Origin: Schleiferiaceae bacterium
GTDB taxonomy: Bacteria > Bacteroidota > Bacteroidia > Flavobacteriales > Schleiferiaceae
Length of the DNA stretch: 8,262 nucleotides
Assembly (NCBI GenBank): GCA_025210575.1
Contig: JAOARK010000079.1
Coordinates: 1 to 8,262 of the forward strand
Direction of reading: 5' to 3'
Below the pieces are notes generated by a model. It was given only the letters and a program-made list of their open reading frames with translations. It searched no databases and had not been told where the DNA came from. Position 1 is the stretch's first letter; the number at the start of each line of letters is the position of its first letter. The position numbers and the translations under genes are program-made. Positions 1 to 6,491 of the stretch are shown one piece after another.

Positions 1-43
1 CCTCCAAAGAGGTCGCTTAATCCTTTTTTATTTAGCCAAAGTA
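1..43. other. Window edge, no assignable gene
   Basis: This stretch lies beyond the stop codon of the Nfu-type gene. The minus strand has one reading frame that stays open to the window edge and ends in codons for SDLFGG, but it has no ATG or other clear start. The plus strand could hold the last codons of a gene ending at a TAA at 18-20. Neither can be supported from so little sequence. Confidence 0.3.
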
Positions 44-682
44 CTAGCCATTTATCGCTACAACATCAACCACTAATGTGGGAAGCATTTGTTGCAGGAT
101 ATTTTGAATTCCAGCCTTTAATGTTGCCGTTGACGATGGACATCCGCTACAAGCACCTTGCAGTAAAACGTTTACCTTTTTATCTTCATAAGATATAAAA
201 GCAATGTTTCCACCATCGCCTTGCACAGCCGGCTTTACATACTCATCTAAAATCTCTACTATACGTTTTTCAACATCACCTAAATCTTCAATATTTGGCA
301 ATTGAACGTTGCTCGAATTAGGAACTTCAGCTATTGTTTCTCCTTCAACAACCTCTTCTTTATTCACTTCGCTCGGTTCTTCCATAATAAAGCCTTCATG
401 GCTTTGTAGATATTCCGTCATAAAAGTTCTTATCTCCATGGCCACATCATCCCATTCAACAATATTAAATTTTGTGATGGCTATAAAGTTTCCTGAAACA
501 AAAACCTCTTTTACAAATGGAAAGTGAAATAATTTGGAAGCCAATTCACAGTTGGTTGCTTCTTCTATATTTTTAAGCTCAATACTGTCAAAACCAATTA
601 ATCTCTTATTGGCTACAAACTTCATCACCGAAGGATTCGGAGTCATTTCTGCATAAACACTAACAGGAACTTTCTGTATCAT
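44..682 (-). CDS. NifU/Nfu family iron-sulfur cluster protein
   Basis: A 212-residue cytoplasmic protein of the Nfu type, which carries or delivers Fe-S clusters to client enzymes. Residues about 8-95 resemble the Nfu N-terminal domain, including the typical MTPNPS stretch at 13-18. An acidic linker rich in E, V and N covers about 100-130. The C-terminal NifU domain (about 135-210) has QGDGG at 154-158 and the cluster-binding CxxC pair C178 and C181 followed by PSS. The frame extends upstream to 760, but I chose the ATG at 680-682 because the extra 26 residues are unlike the family and would run through the promoter at 702-709. It is transcribed divergently from the carbonic anhydrase-like gene. 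Family assignment is firm; its client proteins are unknown. Confidence 0.93.
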   Translation of the reverse strand: MIQKVPVSVYAEMTPNPSVMKFVANKRLIGFDSIELKNIEEATNCELASKLFHFPFVKEVFVSGNFIAITKFNIVEWDDVAMEIRTFMTEYLQSHEGFIMEEPSEVNKEEVVEGETIAEVPNSSNVQLPNIEDLGDVEKRIVEILDEYVKPAVQGDGGNIAFISYEDKKVNVLLQGACSGCPSSTATLKAGIQNILQQMLPTLVVDVVAING

Positions 683-701
683 TTTACTAAAATTTGGGTG
701 G

Positions 702-709
702 CAAAGATA
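702..709 (-). promoter_or_regulatory. Promoter -7 element for the Nfu gene
   Basis: The minus strand reads TATCTTTG, a full match to the Bacteroidota -7 consensus TAnnTTTG. It lies 19 nt upstream of the chosen ATG at 682, so the leader would be short. I see no convincing -33 TTG element at the usual distance. The match is seen in the sequence; promoter activity is inferred. Confidence 0.55.
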
Positions 710-710
710 G

Positions 711-740
711 TTGACGCAAATCATTTTACACCTTTCTTTG
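711..740 (+). promoter_or_regulatory. Promoter for the gamma-CA-like gene
   Basis: TTG at 711-713 is followed after 19 nt by TTTCTTTG at 733-740. This fits the Bacteroidota layout of a -33 TTG and a -7 TAnnTTTG with one mismatch (T for A at the second position). Transcription would start near 747, giving a leader of about 15 nt before the ATG at 762. The -33 element is one base away from the -7 element of the opposite promoter. Confidence 0.5.
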
Positions 741-761
741 TATAGAGAAAAAATTAGCATT

Positions 762-1298
762 ATGGCTCTTGTAAAAGCAGTAGAAGGAAAGCGCCCACAT
801 ATGGGTGAAGATTGCTATTTAGCAGAGAATTCGACCATAGTAGGTGATGTTGAAATGGGAGATCAGTGTAGCATTTGGTTTGGCGCTGTGGTCCGTGGTG
901 ACGTGAACTACATTAGAATGGGAAATAAAGTGAATATTCAAGATAATGCCACTGTTCATGGCACCTATCAAAAACATCCCACTCACCTAGGTAATAATGT
1001 TTCTGTGGGTCATAATGCCATTGTCCATGGCTGCACCATTAAAGACAATGTACTTATTGGCATGGGTTCCATTGTAATGGATGGTTGTATTGTTGAAAGC
1101 AATTCGATTATTGCAGCAGGTGCTGTTGTACTAGAGGGCACGCATGTTGAGTCAGGTAGTGTCTATGCTGGCGTTCCTGCCAAAAAGGTAAAAACTATAA
1201 CTCCAGAATTGGTTAAAGGTCAAATAGACCGTATTGCTAATAGCTATGTAAAATATTCAGGATGGTTTAAAGGAGAAGGAATGGGAAAAGTGCAATAA
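762..1298 (+). CDS. Gamma-carbonic anhydrase family hexapeptide protein
   Basis: A 178-residue left-handed beta-helix protein of the gamma-class carbonic anhydrase family (YrdA/PaaY/CaiE-like), expected to be a cytoplasmic trimer. Hexapeptide repeats run from about residue 22 to 150. The family's active-site positions are present: R45, D47 and Q60, and the likely metal ligands H66, H84 and H89, with the same five-residue spacing between the last two as in the archaeal enzyme Cam. The residue after D47 is V48, and no acidic loop follows H66, so the glutamates used for proton transfer in Cam are absent, as in many bacterial members. The frame opens at 711, but the ATG at 762 is the better start because the promoter sits upstream and MALVKAVEGK matches the usual start of the family. 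It converges on murI. Reversible CO2 hydration is possible but unproven. Confidence 0.9.
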   Translation: MALVKAVEGKRPHMGEDCYLAENSTIVGDVEMGDQCSIWFGAVVRGDVNYIRMGNKVNIQDNATVHGTYQKHPTHLGNNVSVGHNAIVHGCTIKDNVLIGMGSIVMDGCIVESNSIIAAGAVVLEGTHVESGSVYAGVPAKKVKTITPELVKGQIDRIANSYVKYSGWFKGEGMGKVQ

Positions 1299-1303
1299 CC
1301 ACC

Positions 1304-2116
1304 CTATTCCCAGATATTTTCTTCCACCAAGGTGATATTGCTTCCGAACATGATCTGAGCAATATTCTCAAAGACGGCAGTGTAATCAGATACATAAAAC
1401 TCCAACTTGCCCTGATGACTACTATCGTTCTTTAAATCTCTGGCCGCTAGATCTTTTAATACTCTGGCTGCTACAATCTCAGGTGAATTTATTACTTCAA
1501 ATCTGCCATCACTCAATTCTTCCACTTTCTTTTGAATATGAGGATAATGTGTACAACCTAGCACCAACGAGTCAATATCCCCCAGTTCAGGCTGCTCTAA
1601 ATAATAGCTCAATGTCTCGTGAGCAATCTTACTTTCTGCCAAACCTTCTTCAATTAAAGGTACTAAGAGAGGAGTTCTTAAAGTGCTTACATCGATTGAA
1701 GGTTCAAGAGTTCTAATTTTTTGCGTATACGAACCCGAATTAATTGTTGCACGAGTACCGATAACCCCTACAACAGAATTTGGCTTTGTTAAAGCAATTT
1801 CTGCAGCAACTGGATCAATTACATTGTAAACTGGAAAAGACTCCGGTAAATAGCTTTTAAGTGGATTGTATGCCACCGCAGAGGCAGAATTACATGCGAT
1901 AAGTAAAGCCTTGATCTGATGCTTTTCTTGTAAGTAGCTAGCAATTCCTTTGCTGAAATGAACAATTGCTTCATCTGATTTATCACCATAAGGCAAATGA
2001 GCCGTATCTCCGAAGTAGATCAGGTTTTCATCGGGCATTAGATTATGAATAGCCTTTGCCACGGTTAAACCACCTACACCTGAATCGAAAATGCCAATTG
2101 CTCTAGAATCTGCCAT
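1304..2116 (-). CDS. murI: Glutamate racemase
   Basis: MurI converts L-glutamate to D-glutamate in the cytoplasm for peptidoglycan stem peptides. The 270-residue product has the normal length. Seen motifs are FDSGVGG at 10-16 with catalytic-site D11 and S12, PYG at 42-44, the first catalytic cysteine C75 in ACNSAS, the IGTRAT loop at 119-124, and the second catalytic cysteine C188 in LGCTHYP, with H190 following. The frame could begin at a TTG five codons upstream (2131), but ATG at 2114-2116 is preferred because the TTG lies inside the U-tract side of the terminator. The start is 13 nt after that terminator, and I see no clear TAnnTTTG element of its own, so transcription may depend on readthrough from the ompH genes. 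Its stop is 5 bp from the stop of the convergent gamma-CA-like gene. Confidence 0.96.
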   Translation of the reverse strand: MADSRAIGIFDSGVGGLTVAKAIHNLMPDENLIYFGDTAHLPYGDKSDEAIVHFSKGIASYLQEKHQIKALLIACNSASAVAYNPLKSYLPESFPVYNVIDPVAAEIALTKPNSVVGVIGTRATINSGSYTQKIRTLEPSIDVSTLRTPLLVPLIEEGLAESKIAHETLSYYLEQPELGDIDSLVLGCTHYPHIQKKVEELSDGRFEVINSPEIVAARVLKDLAARDLKNDSSHQGKLEFYVSDYTAVFENIAQIMFGSNITLVEENIWE

Positions 2117-2129
2117 ATTGTATAGATAC

Positions 2130-2161
2130 AAAAAACCCGGTAATCATCAGACCACCGGGTT
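2130..2161 (-). terminator. Intrinsic terminator after the ompH genes
   Basis: On the minus strand AACCCGGT (2161-2154) pairs perfectly with ACCGGGTT (2141-2134) across a 12-nt loop, and the U-tract continues to 2130. Flanking A and T bases extend the stem with A-U and G-U pairs. It lies 21 nt beyond the stop of the second ompH gene and 13 nt before murI. The A/T-rich flanks could allow weaker termination in the plus direction too. Confidence 0.8.
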
Positions 2162-2182
2162 CTTTAAATTATTTTAATGGGA

Positions 2183-2692
2183 TTAAATACCCAACTTTGC
2201 TTTTACAAATGGAGCGATATCTGTACCTCCATCTTTATAAATAACAACACCTCTACTTGGAGAAGCATCTAAAACGTAAGCAAAACCTTTTTCTTTAGCC
2301 ACTTCGTTTACAGCATTCTGTAATTTCTCAATTACTGGTTGCATCAACTCTACTTGCTTTTCGCTAATTTGAGTTTGAGCTTGCTGTTGAAATTCATAGA
2401 TCTTTTGCTGTGAGTTGTAAAGATCCTCTTGCTTAGATTTGATCATCAACTCACTCCAGCCACTATTGGCACCATTCTCTAATTCCGTCAATTTGTTTTG
2501 GTATTCTTCTTCCAAAAACTTCATATCGTTTTGAAGGATCTCAGCGAATTTCTTCATTTCCTCTTCTGCCGCTTTTGTTTCAGGCATTGCTGCCAAAAGC
2601 TCATCTACATTTGCATATCCAACTTTGCTTTGAGCATTCATTCCCAAAGTAAAAGTTGTCATAATCACTGCTAACAGTACTGTGCGCATCAT
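2183..2692 (-). CDS. ompH: OmpH/Skp family periplasmic chaperone, second copy
   Basis: A 169-residue OmpH/Skp-like protein, the last gene before the terminator. Skp-type chaperones hold unfolded outer-membrane proteins in the periplasm as trimers with long coiled-coil arms. Residues 1-20 form a signal peptide, with a likely cut at A20|Q21. VGYANVDELL begins the beta core at about 24, a long charged and glutamine-rich helix covers about 38-125 (coiled-coil arms), and a closing strand region GFAYVLDASPSRGVVIY follows. Two ATGs stand side by side at 2692 and 2689, and either could be used. The gene starts 27 nt after the first copy. It ends in PFVKAKLGI, a tail unlike that of the first copy. Family assignment is good; client range is unknown. 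Confidence 0.9.
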   Translation of the reverse strand: MMRTVLLAVIMTTFTLGMNAQSKVGYANVDELLAAMPETKAAEEEMKKFAEILQNDMKFLEEEYQNKLTELENGANSGWSELMIKSKQEDLYNSQQKIYEFQQQAQTQISEKQVELMQPVIEKLQNAVNEVAKEKGFAYVLDASPSRGVVIYKDGGTDIAPFVKAKLGI

Positions 2693-2719
2693 TGTCTATT
2701 TTTAGTTGTTCTTTTCTTT

Positions 2720-3229
2720 TTAATATCCTAAACTTTCAAGTACTTCATCACTAAGATCTGCTCTTGGATTTGTATACAGCATTAGCAAATCACTCGACTT
2801 ATCGAATATAATGTCGTACTTCTTCTTCTTGGCCAGGCTTTGAATAGCATTATAAACCTGATCTTGTATGGGTTTTACTAATTCCATTCTTTTCTGAAAT
2901 AGTTCTCCTTGAGCCCCAAAATATTTCTGTTGCAAAGACAATGCCTCATCCTTTTTTTCAGCAATCATCTTTTCTCTTTCGGCAATCATTTTTTCCGTTA
3001 ACAATATCTTTTCTGCATTCAAAGCAGTTTGCAAAGCCTCTGCCTCAGAATACAAGCTCTCAATCTCTCCTTGCCATTGCGAAGACATATTGTCTAGTTG
3101 ATTTTGCGCTTGCTTGTAATCCGGAATATTCGATAAAATATAATCTGAATCTACGTAGCCATATTTTTGCGCAAAAGCCGCATTAATACTTAGAAGAGTT
3201 ATTGCTATGGTTGCTAAGATGTTTCTCAT
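2720..3229 (-). CDS. ompH: OmpH/Skp family periplasmic chaperone, first copy
   Basis: A 169-residue OmpH/Skp-like protein directly after bamA. The signal peptide spans 1-20 with a likely AFA|Q cut. The mature part begins KYGYVDSDYIL, typical of the family. A long helix follows (about 35-125) that contains the tandem repeat EKMIAE/REKMIAE, then a final segment with KKYDIIFDKSSDLLMLY. The frame extends to 3289 within bamA, but the ATG at 3227-3229 is right because it begins the signal peptide (MRNILATIAITLL). The gene starts 23 nt after bamA, so the two are probably cotranscribed. That position suggests it delivers outer-membrane proteins to BamA, an inference from context and family. Confidence 0.92.
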   Translation of the reverse strand: MRNILATIAITLLSINAAFAQKYGYVDSDYILSNIPDYKQAQNQLDNMSSQWQGEIESLYSEAEALQTALNAEKILLTEKMIAEREKMIAEKKDEALSLQQKYFGAQGELFQKRMELVKPIQDQVYNAIQSLAKKKKYDIIFDKSSDLLMLYTNPRADLSDEVLESLGY

Positions 3230-3252
3230 CAAGACGGGCGAATTTATATAAA

Positions 3253-5736
3253 TTAGAATCGTTGTCCAATAATAAAATGGGTCTGCCAACCACTTGGGAA
3301 AGTAGAGTTGTAAACAGGGTCGAATCCATAACCTACATCAAATCCTAATAGACCGAACATAGGCATAAACACTCTCACACCTCCACCGGCAGAACGCTTC
3401 AATCCAAACGGTTCATAATCAAGAACATTGTTCACATTTGTCCCTCCTTCAAAGAAACCTAAGACAAAAATCCTTGCGGATGGGTTAGATGTGATCTGGT
3501 ACCTTAACTCCATTGAGAATTTATTGTACATAGTACCACCACCCGGAGGAGTAATCGATTGATTTGGATACCCTCTCAAGCCAATTACATCACGTCCATC
3601 AAGCTGGAAGTTTTGAAGTCCATCACCCCCAAGGTAAAAACGCTCAAGAGGAGGTATACCTACTTCTTTGTTATAAGCTCCCAAGAAACCAAATTCACCA
3701 TGTGCTCTAAAAACAAGGTCTTCCAATCCAATTTGACTAAACCAATCTAATGACAGTTTCCACTTGTGATATTCAATCCAACGGTACTTGTCTTCTGGTA
3801 GAATGTTATTGTAATCCTTGTCATTAAAATAAGAGAACGGAGGAGTTAATTCAGCTGTTAATGTAATCTCAGCTCCTTTCGTTGGGAAAATGGGTTGATC
3901 GGTGTTATTACGCGAAAGAATAAACTTATAGTTCACATTATTGGCAATACCATCAGTAAAACCTAAACCAATGATATCACTATAATTCTTTAACGTAAAC
4001 TGTCTAAACTCTAATTGATGAATCAAAGTAAAATAATCATCAGGCCAGGTAATCCTTTTACCTAAGCTTAAGTTCACCCCGGTTGTATTCAGCTGTTGTC
4101 TTGTTTCTGTGCCTCGAGGAGCACCATTAGACTGAATATTATGATACACAGAAACAGTGAACGAATTTGGTTTCTTACCACCTAACCAAGGCTCAGTAAA
4201 AGAGAAGGAATACGACTGAAAGAATGCCCCGTTTGATTGAGCTCTTAAGCTAATCGTCTGACCATCTCCAGTTGGTAGAGGCTTCCAAGAAGAGCCATCC
4301 ATAATATTCTTAGCAGAGAAGTTATTGAAGTTCAGTCCTAATGTTCCCACTAAACGGCCACCACCCCAACCTCCTTGGAGTTCTAACTGGCTTGTAGATT
4401 GTTCAGCAACTACATATTCTATATCAACCGTTCCAGTTTGGCCATTTGGTGTTGGCCTAACATCTAATTGCTGAGGGTCAAAATAACCCAGCTGAGATAG
4501 CTCTCGCATGGTTCTCTGGATGTCTGAACGACTAAAAAGATCTCCAGGTTTTGTCCTCAATTCACGATAAATTACGTGATCATTGGTACGATCATTTCCA
4601 GTTACGGTAACTTTATTCACTGTAGCTTGCCTACCTTCAGTAATCCTGATTTCAATATCGATAGAATCACCAATAATGGCTTTTTCAACTGGAGTTACAG
4701 AACTAAAAAGATAACCATTGTCTAGATAAAGCGAATGAATGTCATCTCCTTGAGCAGAGCCCATAACTCGCTCAGTTAAGAAAGAAGAATTGTAAACATC
4801 GCCTTTTTGAATTTGCAAAAATCGCTCGAGCGTCTCAGTAGAATACTTAGAATTTCCTAAAAACGTAATGTCTCTAAAGTAAAATTGACGCCCTTCGTCT
4901 ATCCATATGTCAATATGCACAAACTCTGGAGATACCTGATAAACGCTGTCTTTTAAAATTCTTGCGTTTCTATAACCGTTCTCATTGTATTTATTGATCA
5001 ACTTTCTTTTATCCGCCTTATACTCCACCTCAGAGAATTTAGCTGATCGAAAAATGTTCCAGTTTTTCTCTTTTGTCTTTTTCATTGAACGGGCAAGCTT
5101 CGCTTTTTCCATGTTGTCATTGCCATGAAAATTTACTGCACCCACCTTTACCTTCGAACCCGGTCTCATGCGAATACCCATGATCACCGAATTATTCATC
5201 AACGTATCTATCTCTGTTGTGATATCTACTGTTGCATTTAGGTACCCCTTCTCTTTGTAATATTTTTTAATGCGATATTCAGTTGTTCGAATCAAGTTCT
5301 CTGTTACAATCTTATTTCTCTTCAAACCAAGCGACTCCTTAAGGTCGTCTTTCATTGACTTTTTCACTCCAGGACCTGCGAAGAAATATCTTGAAAGCTT
5401 AGGTAATTCTACAAGTTGATATTCCAAAAATACCGTACCCCCTTGTCGTTCTGTAATGAACAATTTAATGTCCTGAAACATGCCTTGCTTCCAAAGGTTA
5501 TTGATAGATTTTGCGACCTTATCACTTGGAAATGATACTTTATCACCAACTACCAAACCAGAAAGCATAATCACAACGTTCTTGTCTAGATTTTCAGCTC
5601 CTGTCACCTGAATACCACCAATAGTGTATTCAACGCCTTCAATGATATCTACTTTAGAAATCAAAGAATCTTGCGCATGTGTTGCAATAGAAATAAAAAG
5701 AAAAAGTAAAGCCGTGAGAAATCTTGTAATCTTCAA
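3253..5736 (-). CDS. bamA: Outer-membrane protein assembly factor BamA
   Basis: The 827-residue central subunit of the BAM complex, which folds and inserts beta-barrel proteins into the outer membrane. Residues 1-21 are a signal peptide with a likely THA|Q cut. About five POTRA domains follow (roughly 36-109, 110-193, 196-281, 284-368 and 371-445), then the barrel from about 447 to the end. RGY at 721-723 matches the conserved (V/L)RG(F/Y) motif of the Omp85 lid loop, and the chain ends in an aromatic-rich strand finishing in F827, as expected for a barrel. The start codon is TTG at 5734-5736. No in-frame ATG lies closer than M57, and the uppS stop is one codon upstream in the same frame, so TTG is the only start that gives the signal peptide. 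The gap to uppS is 3 nt. Confidence 0.96.
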   Translation of the reverse strand: MKITRFLTALLFLFISIATHAQDSLISKVDIIEGVEYTIGGIQVTGAENLDKNVVIMLSGLVVGDKVSFPSDKVAKSINNLWKQGMFQDIKLFITERQGGTVFLEYQLVELPKLSRYFFAGPGVKKSMKDDLKESLGLKRNKIVTENLIRTTEYRIKKYYKEKGYLNATVDITTEIDTLMNNSVIMGIRMRPGSKVKVGAVNFHGNDNMEKAKLARSMKKTKEKNWNIFRSAKFSEVEYKADKRKLINKYNENGYRNARILKDSVYQVSPEFVHIDIWIDEGRQFYFRDITFLGNSKYSTETLERFLQIQKGDVYNSSFLTERVMGSAQGDDIHSLYLDNGYLFSSVTPVEKAIIGDSIDIEIRITEGRQATVNKVTVTGNDRTNDHVIYRELRTKPGDLFSRSDIQRTMRELSQLGYFDPQQLDVRPTPNGQTGTVDIEYVVAEQSTSQLELQGGWGGGRLVGTLGLNFNNFSAKNIMDGSSWKPLPTGDGQTISLRAQSNGAFFQSYSFSFTEPWLGGKKPNSFTVSVYHNIQSNGAPRGTETRQQLNTTGVNLSLGKRITWPDDYFTLIHQLEFRQFTLKNYSDIIGLGFTDGIANNVNYKFILSRNNTDQPIFPTKGAEITLTAELTPPFSYFNDKDYNNILPEDKYRWIEYHKWKLSLDWFSQIGLEDLVFRAHGEFGFLGAYNKEVGIPPLERFYLGGDGLQNFQLDGRDVIGLRGYPNQSITPPGGGTMYNKFSMELRYQITSNPSARIFVLGFFEGGTNVNNVLDYEPFGLKRSAGGGVRVFMPMFGLLGFDVGYGFDPVYNSTFPSGWQTHFIIGQRF

Positions 5737-5739
5737 ATT

Positions 5740-6486
5740 TTAAGCTTCTTTAATTTGTTCACTTGTTTTACCATATCTTCTTTCTCGATTCTGATAGCTT
5801 GATATTGCCTGATACAAATCTTCTTTTGCAAAATCTGGCCATAATGTTTCCGTAAAGAATAATTCAGCATAAGCAATCTGCCAAAGCAAATAATTGCTAA
5901 TACGTTGCTCACCACTTGTTCTTATAAGCAAATCAGGATCAGGCATATCTGAAGTAAAAAGATTTTTACTGATCAATTCTTCATTAATATCATCTGCTGA
6001 TATCAAACCATCCTTTACCTCTAAAGCTATTTTTTGAACCGCCTGCTTCATCTCATCTCTCGAACCGTAACTCAAAGCTAGGGTGAGAGTCATATGCGAA
6101 TTGACAGCGGTTTTATCCATCACTGTTTTTAGTTTCGATGCTACATCAGAAGGTAGAGAGTCAATATTACCAATAGCATTAAGGCGAATATTATTCTTCA
6201 TCAATGTGTCCACCTCATTCTTCAAAGTGTTCACCAACAAACGCATTAAAGCATTCACTTCAAACTTAGGGCGATTCCAATTTTCGGTTGAAAATGCATA
6301 AACGGTTAAATAACCCACACCGAGTTCTGCCGCAGTGGTAGTAAGCGCTCTTAAAGCAGCTACACCATTTTCATGACCTTTTACTCGTGTGCCAAACCCT
6401 TGTTTTTTAGCCCAGCGGCCGTTGCCATCCATTATTATGGCAATATGTTGAGGTATATTATTTAAGTCCAGTTGATGACTTGCCAT
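5740..6486 (-). CDS. uppS: Isoprenyl transferase (undecaprenyl diphosphate synthase)
   Basis: UppS adds isopentenyl units in cis to farnesyl diphosphate to make the C55 lipid carrier for peptidoglycan and surface glycans. It acts at the cytoplasmic face of the inner membrane. The 248-residue product has all family motifs: IMDGNGRWA with catalytic D20, H38 in the GHENG segment, FSTENWNRP at 65-73, SYGSRDE at 139-145, and the pyrophosphate and Mg site with R189, R195, S197 and E208 in the PDPDLLIRTSGEQRIS region. The ATG at 6484-6486 is preceded by AGGA five nt upstream, a possible weak ribosome site that overlaps the end of the preceding gene. That gene is 5 nt away and bamA is 3 nt away, so tight coupling is likely. 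Chain length is inferred from the family. Confidence 0.96.
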   Translation of the reverse strand: MASHQLDLNNIPQHIAIIMDGNGRWAKKQGFGTRVKGHENGVAALRALTTTAAELGVGYLTVYAFSTENWNRPKFEVNALMRLLVNTLKNEVDTLMKNNIRLNAIGNIDSLPSDVASKLKTVMDKTAVNSHMTLTLALSYGSRDEMKQAVQKIALEVKDGLISADDINEELISKNLFTSDMPDPDLLIRTSGEQRISNYLLWQIAYAELFFTETLWPDFAKEDLYQAISSYQNRERRYGKTSEQIKEA

Positions 6487-6491
6487 TCTTC

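Noticed and set aside
1..12. Small inverted repeat CCTC-CAAA-GAGG at the window edge
   Set aside because: A 4-bp stem is expected by chance, and the context is cut off.
683..760. N-terminal extension of the Nfu-type protein up to 760
   Set aside because: The extra residues are unlike the family, run through the -7 element at 702-709, and overlap the promoter of the divergent gene. The ATG at 682 fits much better.
1282..1312. Bidirectional terminator between the gamma-CA-like gene and murI
   Set aside because: The stem is only 6 bp with a 19-nt loop and no clear U-tract, so it is not listed as a feature.
3230..3289. Upstream extension of the first ompH gene into bamA
   Set aside because: It would bury the signal peptide behind 20 extra residues; the ATG at 3229 begins a standard signal sequence.
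5733..5915. Open frame of 60 codons across the uppS-bamA junction
   Set aside because: It overlaps the end of uppS in another frame and shows no domain or independent start signal.
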